Assembly (NCBI GenBank): GCA_016929295.1
Contig: JAFGJB010000114.1
Location: 1 to 36,616, forward strand
Direction of reading: 5' to 3'
Length of the DNA: 36,616 nt
From: Candidatus Zhuqueibacterota bacterium
GTDB taxonomy: Bacteria; Zhuqueibacterota; Zhuqueibacteria; Residuimicrobiales; Krinioviventaceae
A program made the translations under genes and the position numbers. The notes under the pieces were generated by a model. The model searched no databases. It was not told the DNA's origin and worked only from the letters and a program-made list of their open reading frames with translations. Shown here in pieces: positions 18,851-28,295 of the stretch (positions within the stretch are counted from its first letter, which is position 1; the number at the start of each line of letters is the position of its first letter).

Positions 18851-19678
18851 TCATCCACCCTGGCTGGCCAACCATGCTTGTGTATTCTCGATCGTGCGCC
18901 TGGCATCCCATCGCCAATATCTGTCCCAGAAGGGCTCTTCGACCGTGTGCACATAACTGAAGGAAGGGCACTTTTGCCTCAGCTGGTCAATTTTCTGCAC
19001 GAGATGAGCGGATGCCGCTGGCATATTTGATATTGTCGATATATAGACCAGATGCCGTGTCGTGAGTTGAGGATGGTCATGATCCATTGCTAAAAAGCTG
19101 CCATAGAGAGGATTCGACAGAGGATAACCGTTGACGTGCACGGTCTCACCGGCGGTTATTTTTTGCAGTAATGTCTGCAAAGAGCTGCTCTGACGTTCAT
19201 GGGAAAAATCCGAGACCAGTTTTTGCCGGACAAATTGCTGGATGTAATCCTTAAAGTGGAAAACAGGCTGCCACAGGACGAGGGCGGCGATATCCTCATG
19301 GTGCTGGGCATAGACCATCGCCAGCGCAGCTCCCAATCTCACTCCCCATAGCATGATGTTTTCAACACGAGTCCGGCGCTTCGCCTCACTGATCGCAGCG
19401 CTGATGTCATCCAGCCAGTTGTGCAAACTAGAGCTGTTGAATTCACCCTGACTATCGCCGCAGCCGTTAAAATCAAAACGAAACACCGCGAATCCTTGAC
19501 GAGCGAAAGCGCGCGCCGCTTTAACGGTCACTGAATGGCAACAATTTTTTTCTTCGGCAAAGGGATGACAATAGACAATGGCGCTGGTTCGCATCATATC
19601 TTTCGGGATATGGACAAAACCCATCAAATCAACGCGACTGCCCTTGAAAAAGAACATCTCTTCCTGCGTTTTAGACAT
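18851..19678 (-). CDS. Exosortase A system-associated hydrolase 2-like alpha/beta hydrolase
   Basis: FVHIPKDMMRTSAIVYCHPFAEEKNCCHSVTVKAARAFARQGFAVFRFDFNGCGDSQGEF...NIMLWGVRLGAALAMVYAQ; paired with the hydrolase-1-like gene and the ACP gene. Confidence 0.82.
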   Translation of the reverse strand: MSKTQEEMFFFKGSRVDLMGFVHIPKDMMRTSAIVYCHPFAEEKNCCHSVTVKAARAFARQGFAVFRFDFNGCGDSQGEFNSSSLHNWLDDISAAISEAKRRTRVENIMLWGVRLGAALAMVYAQHHEDIAALVLWQPVFHFKDYIQQFVRQKLVSDFSHERQSSSLQTLLQKITAGETVHVNGYPLSNPLYGSFLAMDHDHPQLTTRHLVYISTISNMPAASAHLVQKIDQLRQKCPSFSYVHTVEEPFWDRYWRWDARRTIENTQAWLASQGG

Positions 19679-19934
19679 CCTGCATTTCTAATTTTCGATG
19701 AACAACAGCAGAGAGTGATTCGAGGGTGCTAAAAGTTTCCAGAGACAGCTCTTCGTCGCTGAAGGTGAATCCGAAATGCTCTTCCAGTGCCAGTATGAGA
19801 TTTGTCACAGCCATTGAATCCAGCAGATCGCCGGCAATTTTGAAATCATCCGCGAGTTTATCGGGAGTCAGGTTCATATCGATTGTGTGCTGAATCAGAC
19901 TTTTAATCTCACGTTTTGTCGTTTCTCTGTCCAT
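19671..19934 (-). CDS. Acyl carrier protein
   Basis: 87 aa; DLLDSMAVTNLILALEEHFGFTFSDEEL contains the phosphopantetheine attachment-type DSM motif; 8-bp overlap with the hydrolase-2-like gene. Confidence 0.88.
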   Translation of the reverse strand: MDRETTKREIKSLIQHTIDMNLTPDKLADDFKIAGDLLDSMAVTNLILALEEHFGFTFSDEELSLETFSTLESLSAVVHRKLEMQDV

Positions 19935-20015
19935 TCACCCATCCTATCGTTTAAATTGTTACAAGTTTCAAATGCACTTTATTCCGCATGAATCATTCCG
20001 TGAATGCCGACGCCA

Positions 20016-21257
20016 TTAGTCGGTTTGCACTAGCGACTGAAAAATTCTGGCGAGTGATTCCGTCTGTTTTTCTCTGCTGTGATCATGGATGTTTTTCAGA
20101 TGATTTTTCCAGTTGCCGGGTGCACTGGCGATTTGGCGAAGCCATGGCGCAAACCTGGCCGCGATCACAGCCGGATCATTGTCCGATATGATGAGACCGG
20201 CGTTGTTTGAGGATAAAAGTTGACCCGTGTCGCCGTTTTCCGTCGCAAACGCCAGTATGGGTTTGCCGGTGCGCAGGTATTCGTACACTTTTGCCGGAAT
20301 TTGATGGTCGCAGGCATTTCCCTGGTAAAGCAGTAGAATATCAGAATTCAGCATTTCAGCCAATATATCATGATACGGAAGCCCCGGCTTTACCTCGACA
20401 ATGTCCTGGAGGTGCAAATCAGCGACGCATTTTTTATAATAGTCGTCACTCCCGGGCGCGTACAATTCCACTTTGAATGACAATTCAGCAAACAGATTTT
20501 GCGCTTTTAAAATTTGCAGCGAGTGAAAGAAAGGCAGTGGATTGCGATAGTCCTGGTCCAACAGTCCGGCGTGAATGATGCGTATATAATTCCGCCCTCG
20601 CGGCCCGGGAGGGGAAAGTTGAGCAAAATCGTGTTCATCATAGCCGTTGGCGATGACCGAGATTTTTTCCGCGGGCAGATTCGGATATCGCGTGCGAAAA
20701 AGCGTACGTGTGCCCGGCGTCGTCACCACCACATGATCACAGCGCGTCACCGCCGATGCCTCGATCGCCTGTCTCGCCCTTAACGCCTTGCCGCTCAGTT
20801 GCGTATAGTCGTCGTACATGGGATCGCGGAAATCAGCGACGAACGGCTTTCCGGTCAATCGGCTCACCGTCGTCCCAACGACCATGGCGCTGGCGATGGG
20901 ATAGGTTGTAAAAATGACATCAATGTCGTATTTCTTGACCAATCGGCAGCCGGCAAGAATAGCAAAGGGTATCCATGAGGCATAGCGGTCCGGCGTAGCC
21001 AGCGGCTCCCAGTATTTCCCTTTGATGGAGAGATGCTTTTTTGTATCCAGTGCGAAAACGCGATGAACATGCACGTCACCTGGAATCTGGCTGACCAATG
21101 CATGATCCAGTTTTTCATAGGCGCGCGTATGAATGGTCAGGACTGTCGGCCGGAAACCATATTTCCCCAGATAGCGGACGAATTTCAGCGTTCGCAACAA
21201 TCCGCTGCTGCCATGCTGTGGCGGGAAATGATAAGCAATGAGGAGTACATTTTTCAT
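20016..21257 (-). CDS. Glycosyltransferase (GT4-like)
   Basis: MKNVLLIAYHFPPQHGSSGLLRTLKFVRYLGKYGFRPTVLT...LLLYQGNACDHQIPAKVYEYLRTGKPILAFATENGDTGQLL. Confidence 0.88.
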   Translation of the reverse strand: MKNVLLIAYHFPPQHGSSGLLRTLKFVRYLGKYGFRPTVLTIHTRAYEKLDHALVSQIPGDVHVHRVFALDTKKHLSIKGKYWEPLATPDRYASWIPFAILAGCRLVKKYDIDVIFTTYPIASAMVVGTTVSRLTGKPFVADFRDPMYDDYTQLSGKALRARQAIEASAVTRCDHVVVTTPGTRTLFRTRYPNLPAEKISVIANGYDEHDFAQLSPPGPRGRNYIRIIHAGLLDQDYRNPLPFFHSLQILKAQNLFAELSFKVELYAPGSDDYYKKCVADLHLQDIVEVKPGLPYHDILAEMLNSDILLLYQGNACDHQIPAKVYEYLRTGKPILAFATENGDTGQLLSSNNAGLIISDNDPAVIAARFAPWLRQIASAPGNWKNHLKNIHDHSREKQTESLARIFQSLVQTD

Positions 21258-21333
21258 AGGAATTCAGGAAACCATTTTAATGATCAGATGCAGAAATGGC
21301 CACATTTATTTTTCGACCTCGCAGTGTCGAAAT

Positions 21334-22209
21334 CTAGTCAAAATAGTCTTTCATCTGCGGCCGCTGGAAAGGTCTACTGATAAAGTTGTACACTGTGCGA
21401 TTGAAAAGATCAGGATTTTCAACCGGCACCATATGCGTTTCGCCGGGGAAAATACACAACTGCGCCTGCGGGATATTCTGATAGATAAGAATAGTGTGTT
21501 CTTCGCGGATGGCGTCGCTGTCCCCGGCCAAAATGAGTACCGGAGAAGAAATCCTGTGCAAGTCCGTCAGCGAGATATCGGGTTGTTTTTCCAGCAGCTG
21601 CAGATGTTGCTGCAGTAAAGTCCAGTTTTTGCTCGTGTCATTCCTGGCGAGCATGCTATCAACCAATTGTGTTTGCCTTTTCACCCAGCTCACGGCCCAG
21701 GGATAGACAGCGGATGTATCGGGCTGCAAGTTTGCGCCCATGGCCGCCAGCTTTTTCACTTTTTCAGGATGATGAATGGCGAGCAACAGACCGATGATGC
21801 CACCGTCGCTCCAGCCGATGACATATGCCGAATCAATTTTCAGTTGGTCGAGCAATGTAGCCCAGTCATCAGCTATTTGCTGATAAGTCAGAGTGCCGTT
21901 TCCGAGTTCAGACTTGCCGTGTCCGCGGCTGTCGGCTGCAATGACGCGATAGTGACGGGAAAAAAAGCGTATCTGGCGCCGCATGTCCCAGATACAATCG
22001 CTGTTTCCGTGAATCAATATCACATCTTCTCCACGACCATAAATCTCGTAATACATTTTGATGTCGTTGAGCTGGGCATATTTGCCCCGTTTATTTGCTC
22101 CATAAAGATCGTCGTTGTAAAAATGCTGTCGAGCATACAGGATAAATAAGAAAACGCCTGCCAGAATGATGATGACGAGGCGCCATTTGAGTCTGGAAAT
22201 TGTCATCAT
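21334..22209 (-). CDS. Alpha/beta hydrolase with N-terminal membrane anchor
   Basis: N-terminal hydrophobic segment; MYYEIYGRGEDVILIHGNSD...RVIAADSRGHGKSE...YVIGWSDGGIIGLLLAI (canonical GxSxG elbow). Confidence 0.88.
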   Translation of the reverse strand: MMTISRLKWRLVIIILAGVFLFILYARQHFYNDDLYGANKRGKYAQLNDIKMYYEIYGRGEDVILIHGNSDCIWDMRRQIRFFSRHYRVIAADSRGHGKSELGNGTLTYQQIADDWATLLDQLKIDSAYVIGWSDGGIIGLLLAIHHPEKVKKLAAMGANLQPDTSAVYPWAVSWVKRQTQLVDSMLARNDTSKNWTLLQQHLQLLEKQPDISLTDLHRISSPVLILAGDSDAIREEHTILIYQNIPQAQLCIFPGETHMVPVENPDLFNRTVYNFISRPFQRPQMKDYFD

Positions 22210-22300
22210 AAAAAACTCTCGTTGCCTAGAGTCATCGCAAACACCGGATGCAGCATTTTATATTCCTTTTGCCTTCTGCCAGCTTCAACAGTTGTCTTTT

Positions 22301-24166
22301 TTAACAATGTGATTGATGCCATGCCTCGAGCATGATCAATTTCCACAAAATTGTCCCATAATAGGGTGTGTTATCCTGCAAATGCAGACGCCACAGTTTT
22401 TCAACAAAGTCCGGTTTTACGTAGCCGCGCTGCAAATGGTCCCGACTGAACAGCAGATCGCGGGCGAAATCCTGCACATCCGGCTGTTTGCGCAGCCACT
22501 CTGATATGGGCAGCCCAAAGCCATGCTTTTTCTTTTGAATGATCTCCACCGGCAGCAGATCGCGAAAAGCATATTTAAAAATATAGCGCAATCCGTAAGT
22601 GCCTTTGAGTTTCAGCGACGTTGGAATGCGAAATGCCAGATCGACGAGCGGATGATCCAACATCGGATAGCGGACGTGCACGCCGGCCAGTTCCGTCATG
22701 CGCGTCACCTTGACCAGATCGTTATCCGTAATGGTCATCTTCATATCAAGATAAAGATGTCGATCCAGGAGCTCGGCATCTTTCAGGCGCGCAAAATGGC
22801 TCTCCGCTATATTGGCGGTTTCCTTCATCATATTCGAATCCAAAAAAGCGGGATCGAACAGCTCTTCATCTTGTACATATCGATAGGAATCGATGCGTTC
22901 GACCTCGCCCATTTTTGCGCGGCGTATGTAACTGCCGGCCTTTTGAAAAAGTGTCAGAGGCAACCTTTCCAGTCGATTGAGCAACAGAGGTTCCAGCAGG
23001 CTGCGCCTGACCAAACCAGGCAGTTTGAAATAGTTTCGAAAGACCTGCTGCTCGCTATAGCGTTGATTGCCGCCAAAGATTTCGTCGCCGCCGTCTCCCG
23101 CCAGCATACAGGTGACGCCACTTTCGCGCGCGTTCAGCGCACAAAAATAGGCCGGAATAATTGACGAATTGCCATACGGCTCATCATAGGCGTGCAGCAG
23201 TTTGGGAAAGGCATGCATGACATCCGCGGGTTTGACATAATACTCGTTATGGTCAAGATGAAAGGCTTTTGCGGCGATGCGCGCGTACATCATCTCATCA
23301 TAGCCATTTTCAGGAAAACCGATCGAATAAGCCTTCACTTTATCGCCGTTCAGCCTGCTCAGCAAGCCGCAAATAGTGCTGCTGTCAGTGCCGCCGCTCA
23401 AAAAGCAACCGAGTTCAGCCTGATTTTTCACGCCGTTCCTCGTGAGATCAACGGCCTTGGAGAGAGTCTCGTAGACATGCTCGGCAATCTCATCCTTATT
23501 TTGCAGCTTGGGCTGGTTAGATATATCCCAATAATGATCGATATCATAACTATCTTGACGAGCGCACATCTGATAGCCCGGTTCCAGTTTGTGAACATTT
23601 TTATAGATCGTCATGGGCGCCGGAATCATCTCCAGTTGAATATAAGCATAGACAGCCGCATTATTGACATCCAGTGGGCGAACAAGTTCAGCAATGGCAT
23701 TCATTCTGGATGCAAAATAGAACGTGTTGCCCCTTTTGTGCCACACGAGAGGGCGGACACCGAAGCGATCGGTGATGGCAATCATCTGATTTTTTTTGAC
23801 ATCAAAGAGAATGATCGCAAAGTTGCCGCGAATTTTTACCGCCCACTCTCTGCCGTTCTTCTTGTAGCATGCTGCCAGCACTTTGCCGATTTCGCTCTTC
23901 TCGCCGTCATATTCCGGCGCCAGTTCGGCCGCATTGTAAATGTCAGCTACAGCGACGAGCGACAGTTCAGCATCGTGATAGAGAAAAGTTTTTCGGCAGG
24001 TCGTTTTCCCGGGACAGTAAGAGCGCGCCATAGCCCAATTGGAATTCATCGTGAATTCATAGTCCAGCGTCTCGCCATCAGAGAGGCTGTGAGCCATTTC
24101 TTGTATCGATATTGGAATATCAACGAGCGCACGATCAAATGAAATAAATCCGCAAATACCTTCCAT
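22301..24166 (-). CDS. Asparagine synthetase homologue with degenerate N-terminal glutaminase domain (Cys2 replaced by Glu)
   Basis: Starts MEGICGFISF behind a clear RBS (AGAGGAAACCTGATG); intact synthetase motif GCFLSGGTDSSTICGLL and AGDGGDEIFGGNQRY. Confidence 0.88.
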   Translation of the reverse strand: MEGICGFISFDRALVDIPISIQEMAHSLSDGETLDYEFTMNSNWAMARSYCPGKTTCRKTFLYHDAELSLVAVADIYNAAELAPEYDGEKSEIGKVLAACYKKNGREWAVKIRGNFAIILFDVKKNQMIAITDRFGVRPLVWHKRGNTFYFASRMNAIAELVRPLDVNNAAVYAYIQLEMIPAPMTIYKNVHKLEPGYQMCARQDSYDIDHYWDISNQPKLQNKDEIAEHVYETLSKAVDLTRNGVKNQAELGCFLSGGTDSSTICGLLSRLNGDKVKAYSIGFPENGYDEMMYARIAAKAFHLDHNEYYVKPADVMHAFPKLLHAYDEPYGNSSIIPAYFCALNARESGVTCMLAGDGGDEIFGGNQRYSEQQVFRNYFKLPGLVRRSLLEPLLLNRLERLPLTLFQKAGSYIRRAKMGEVERIDSYRYVQDEELFDPAFLDSNMMKETANIAESHFARLKDAELLDRHLYLDMKMTITDNDLVKVTRMTELAGVHVRYPMLDHPLVDLAFRIPTSLKLKGTYGLRYIFKYAFRDLLPVEIIQKKKHGFGLPISEWLRKQPDVQDFARDLLFSRDHLQRGYVKPDFVEKLWRLHLQDNTPYYGTILWKLIMLEAWHQSHC

Positions 24167-24206
24167 CAGGTTTCCTCTGCTTCTATAGTGTCGATAAAAT
24201 CATCAA

Positions 24207-26075
24207 TTAAATCCGTCGCGTCTGCGGATCCATAAATGTCTGAAACCACAATTCAAGCATCAGAAGCATATAGATCCATTCGCCAAAATCACGCCGGCCT
24301 TTTGTGTGCAGATCGAGAACATTTTCAACAACGGCAGGTTTAAAGATGCCGCGAGCTTTGCTGCGATCATCCAGCAGCATCTCCTTCACATAGCTGTTGA
24401 GCGAACTTTTGAACCACTTGCCGACAGGGATGGCAAAGCCCTGTTTTGATTTTTTCAGTATATGCTCAGGCACATATTTTTTTAAAACCTGTTTCAAAAT
24501 ATGCTTGCTCACGCCGTCCTTCATCTTGTAATCGACCGGGAGCGTTGTCGCGAATTCGATCAGTCGATAATCGAGCAGGGGAGCGCGCGTCTCCAGAGAG
24601 TTCGCCATGCTCATGCGATCGACTTTGACGAGGATATCGCCCGGGAGATAGTATTGCAAATCGATGAGCTGCATGCGCGTGAGTTTGTCGTGATTTTTAT
24701 ACTGCATGACCAGGTCGCGACGAGACCGCATGGGATCCGAGGCACGAAATTCGTGCAACATGTGAGGGTCGAGAATATCTTCTTTAATATACGGATAAAA
24801 GCCCGGAGCGCCCTGTCCTTCGTCCTGCGGCACGCTGGCGATATACTTGAGCATATTTCGCATGGGCGCCTGAATCGGCAATAAACCGGCGACCGCACCC
24901 GCTATATTTTTTCTGAGACCATAAGGCAAGGCAAAAAAGAGCTCATATTTATCACGATTGAAATAATTTCGATAGCCGGCGAACAGCTCATCACCACCGT
25001 CTCCGGACAAAATGACCGTGACATGCTCGCGAGCCATTTTTGACACATAATAGGTTGGTATTGCGGATGAATCGGCAAAGGGCTCATCAAAATGCCAGGC
25101 GATCTGCGGCAGGACAGCGACCGAATCTGTCGACACTTGCAAAATTTTGTGATTTGTCGCGCAGTGCCTGGAGACACTGCGGGCATCTTCGAGCTCGGAA
25201 AAAGTCTTTTCAGCAAAATCGATTGTAAATGTATTGACGTGGGCTGATGACCTGGCCATCATGGCCACAACAGCGCTCGAATCAATGCCGCCGCTTAAAA
25301 AAGCTCCCAGCGGCACGTCGCTGATCAGACGGCTGTCGACAGCTTTCTGCAAGAGGATTTCAAGATTTGCTACTGACTCCTCTTCCGTTTGTCCGTCAGA
25401 GCCGGGTTCTGGCAGCGTCCAGTATTGGCGTTCCTGACATTGATTATCTTTATAGACGAGGATGTGCGCTTCACCCACCTGGCGAATATTTTTAAAAATG
25501 GTCATCGGCGCATGGATATAGCCAAAAGTCAGATATTCATTCAACGCCTCCGCATCCCAGTCGCGTGCGATAGCGCCCATGGCGAGTATGGCTTTGATCT
25601 CGGAGGCAAAGACAAACTGATCACCTTTGTGATAATAATAGAGCGGTTTCTTGCCGACCCGGTCGCGGCCCAGCATGAGCGTGCGCTCTTTTTTGTCCCA
25701 GAGAGCAAAAGCAAACATCCCCTGAAAATGACGAACGCACTCCTCACCGTATATTGCGTACGCGGCCAAAATGACCTCTGTATCCGAACGAGTTCTGAAG
25801 CGAAAACCGGCGCTTTTCAGCTGCGCCCGCAGTTCCTGAAAATTGTAAATTTCGCCGTTGAATGACACCACATAACGCCCCAGCCAGTCCTCCATGGGTT
25901 GAGCGCCGCTGTTCAGGTCGATGATGCTGAGGCGTCGATGTCCCAACGCCATATGGTCATCAATGTAGGCGCCGCAGCCATCCGGACCACGATGGAATAA
26001 TACTTCCCCCATGCGGTCGAGGAGAGCGCGACTTTCATTTTTGCCTGCAGTGGTAAAGCCGTAAATTCCGCACAT
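24207..26075 (-). CDS. asnB: Asparagine synthetase (glutamine-hydrolysing)
   Basis: MCGIYGFTTAGKNESRALLDRMGEVLFHRGPDGCGAYIDDHMALGHRRLSIIDL...SFNGEIYNF...GAFLSGGIDSSAVVAMM...LSGDGGDELFAGY. Confidence 0.93.
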   Translation of the reverse strand: MCGIYGFTTAGKNESRALLDRMGEVLFHRGPDGCGAYIDDHMALGHRRLSIIDLNSGAQPMEDWLGRYVVSFNGEIYNFQELRAQLKSAGFRFRTRSDTEVILAAYAIYGEECVRHFQGMFAFALWDKKERTLMLGRDRVGKKPLYYYHKGDQFVFASEIKAILAMGAIARDWDAEALNEYLTFGYIHAPMTIFKNIRQVGEAHILVYKDNQCQERQYWTLPEPGSDGQTEEESVANLEILLQKAVDSRLISDVPLGAFLSGGIDSSAVVAMMARSSAHVNTFTIDFAEKTFSELEDARSVSRHCATNHKILQVSTDSVAVLPQIAWHFDEPFADSSAIPTYYVSKMAREHVTVILSGDGGDELFAGYRNYFNRDKYELFFALPYGLRKNIAGAVAGLLPIQAPMRNMLKYIASVPQDEGQGAPGFYPYIKEDILDPHMLHEFRASDPMRSRRDLVMQYKNHDKLTRMQLIDLQYYLPGDILVKVDRMSMANSLETRAPLLDYRLIEFATTLPVDYKMKDGVSKHILKQVLKKYVPEHILKKSKQGFAIPVGKWFKSSLNSYVKEMLLDDRSKARGIFKPAVVENVLDLHTKGRRDFGEWIYMLLMLELWFQTFMDPQTRRI

Positions 26076-26084
26076 AATTCTCTC

Positions 26085-28265
26085 TCACCCGCGATGCAAA
26101 CGATCCGCCACGCCATTCATCTCGATGATCGCCTTTGCTCGGGAAAACAGTAAATCTTGCGTGAGGTAGCCAGCGTCTTTTCGTTTGAGCGCATAGGGAT
26201 TTGAATTTTCGTCATTCATGCCTTCGATGGTCGTAAAGGCCACATGGTATCCGCACTGTTTGCACAGTCTCTGGCAGTCGTCATTGAATCGCCCCCAGGG
26301 ATAGGCGAGTGAAGTCACCTGAACTGAGAGCTCTTTTTCGATGAGCTCTTTAGAGTTGGCGATCTCATATTCAAGCTCTTTCGGCTGCAGACAATCCAGG
26401 TAAAGATGCTGCATGGAATGCGATCCGACGGTCAGCAAACCACTCTTGAGCATCATCTGTATATCTTGTGCTGACGCCAATTTCATATCGGAGGATATCA
26501 ACAATCCGGCGGTTCGCCGCTGCAAATCATCGCGCATTCTGCTGCGGAACTGTTCATCCCGGTAATTGAGATCACGGAGCAGATGTTTCAGGAGATGATG
26601 AATATCAAGACTATCGGCATAGCCATTTTGAGAAAAGAACCAGTCATTGCTTTTGATGAAATCGTTCCAGCCTTCAATGTCCTGATGGAACAAGGCGTGA
26701 ACATATTTGAAAACATCGTTGCACCAGATCCCCTCCTGCTCGGCGAATGGTTTTGCCACAAGAAAGATAAAAAATGGCACGTTGTTACGGAGTAAAAAGG
26801 GGAATGCATGATCAACCACATCCTGATAACCGTCATCAAAAGTGATTGAAAAGCATGGCTCATCAAAGCCATAGTGACTTGCCAGGCGGTCGGCAATCTC
26901 CTCGGCGCCGATTGGTCTGGCATTTTCCAGCAGAAAGAGCACCTCTTTCTCGAATGTTTCACAGGGGATGGCCTGGCTCGGCTGCATCACCTGAAACCAG
27001 CGATCGAAAGGGACCACCTGATGCGATGTCAGGACGTGCAATCCGGATTTAATCCGTCTCTTTGCACGATGGACAAATGGAGAGGCAGTATTGAGCGCGA
27101 CTTTTTTCATCGCTGTTTTCAGCAGACCATTCTTTAGCGATGATTGCGAATAGGACGAGCTGTACAGATGCGCGTAGGAATAGATCGTCTTGCGAATGTC
27201 ATGATGACTTTCAATGGTCTGTCGCCCGTGTGCGCCCAACGTTGCCGCGAGTTTGGCATCATTTAGTAAAAGATCGATCGCACCGGCGAGTTTTTCCGGT
27301 GATTTGCTGGGAACGAGCAGGCCGTTCCAGCCGTTTTCGATGATGAAAGGTGTTCCGCCAACCCGGGTGGCGATGACCGGTTTGGCCATGGCCATCGCTT
27401 CGAGCAGTGTATTGCTCATTCCCTCATAGATTGATGAATTGACATAGATGTCAAAAGCCTGCAGGACGCACTGGATATCCTTGCGCTTGCCCATAAAGGC
27501 GATCTGTTCTTTGATGCCAAGTTTAGCCGCAAATTTTTGCATTGATTCAATGTCGTCGCCATAGCCGACAACAGCCAGATGAAGATCACGATGTGCGCCC
27601 AGCAGCGCATGAAAAGCCAAAATGAGCGTTTTTAAATCCTTGATTGGCCTGATTAAACCTATGACCGTGCCGATGACAGTTTTATCCTGCGGAAGCCCTG
27701 TTTTTTTTCGGCATTCTGTCTTGTCGATATCCAGCCGAAACGAATCGAGATCGACGCCATTTTCAATGGTCAAAATTTTCCACGGCGCCAGGACATTCTC
27801 CTTTTGCCAATCTTGTGCGATATCTTTTGATACAGTCGTCATCCGGTCACAGAGGGCAAAAAGCAGCTTGTTCATGATCAAGCGCTTTTTGCTAAAGAGA
27901 TATTTCTCGCTCTCCCGGCCGTGCTCGCCATGAATGACGACCGGCACTCTGGCCATTTTAGCAGCAAGAACCGAATAGGCAAGCGTGCACCAGTTATGAG
28001 AATGCAAAATATGAAAATCGTGTTCTTTCAGCAACGCTCGCAGGCGAAAGATGAGTCTCCAGTCAAATCCGGGTTTGCGATCAAGTGGCAATATTTTAAT
28101 ATCATCCGGTATAGGCGGCAAAGAATCCGGGTGCCATTTAAAACAGATGATGCTGATATCAAATCCCTGTTTGCTGAGCAAAATCGATTGGCGAAGAACG
28201 CCGAGTTCAAGCCCGCCGATCCCCAAATAATTCAATATATGCACAATTCTCAATTTGTTCTTCAT
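26085..28265 (-). CDS. Bifunctional fusion: N-terminal GT4 glycosyltransferase, C-terminal polysaccharide deacetylase
   Basis: N-terminus RIVHILNYLGIGGLELGVLRQ...YVNSSIYEGMSNTLLEAMAMAKPVIATRVGGTPFIIENGWNGLLV; C-terminus CFSITFDDGYQDVVDHAFPFLLRNNVPFFIFLVA...VGSHSMQHLYLDCL...SLAYPWGRFNDD; one uninterrupted 726-aa ORF. Confidence 0.9.
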   Translation of the reverse strand: MKNKLRIVHILNYLGIGGLELGVLRQSILLSKQGFDISIICFKWHPDSLPPIPDDIKILPLDRKPGFDWRLIFRLRALLKEHDFHILHSHNWCTLAYSVLAAKMARVPVVIHGEHGRESEKYLFSKKRLIMNKLLFALCDRMTTVSKDIAQDWQKENVLAPWKILTIENGVDLDSFRLDIDKTECRKKTGLPQDKTVIGTVIGLIRPIKDLKTLILAFHALLGAHRDLHLAVVGYGDDIESMQKFAAKLGIKEQIAFMGKRKDIQCVLQAFDIYVNSSIYEGMSNTLLEAMAMAKPVIATRVGGTPFIIENGWNGLLVPSKSPEKLAGAIDLLLNDAKLAATLGAHGRQTIESHHDIRKTIYSYAHLYSSSYSQSSLKNGLLKTAMKKVALNTASPFVHRAKRRIKSGLHVLTSHQVVPFDRWFQVMQPSQAIPCETFEKEVLFLLENARPIGAEEIADRLASHYGFDEPCFSITFDDGYQDVVDHAFPFLLRNNVPFFIFLVAKPFAEQEGIWCNDVFKYVHALFHQDIEGWNDFIKSNDWFFSQNGYADSLDIHHLLKHLLRDLNYRDEQFRSRMRDDLQRRTAGLLISSDMKLASAQDIQMMLKSGLLTVGSHSMQHLYLDCLQPKELEYEIANSKELIEKELSVQVTSLAYPWGRFNDDCQRLCKQCGYHVAFTTIEGMNDENSNPYALKRKDAGYLTQDLLFSRAKAIIEMNGVADRLHRG

Positions 28266-28295
28266 CGATACATCCTTAAAACAGCAAGCCTGAGG

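Noticed and set aside
23192-24142. Plus-strand 316-aa ORF (and 22523..23164)
   Set aside because: Antisense to the confidently assigned asparagine-synthetase homologue; no recognisable domains.
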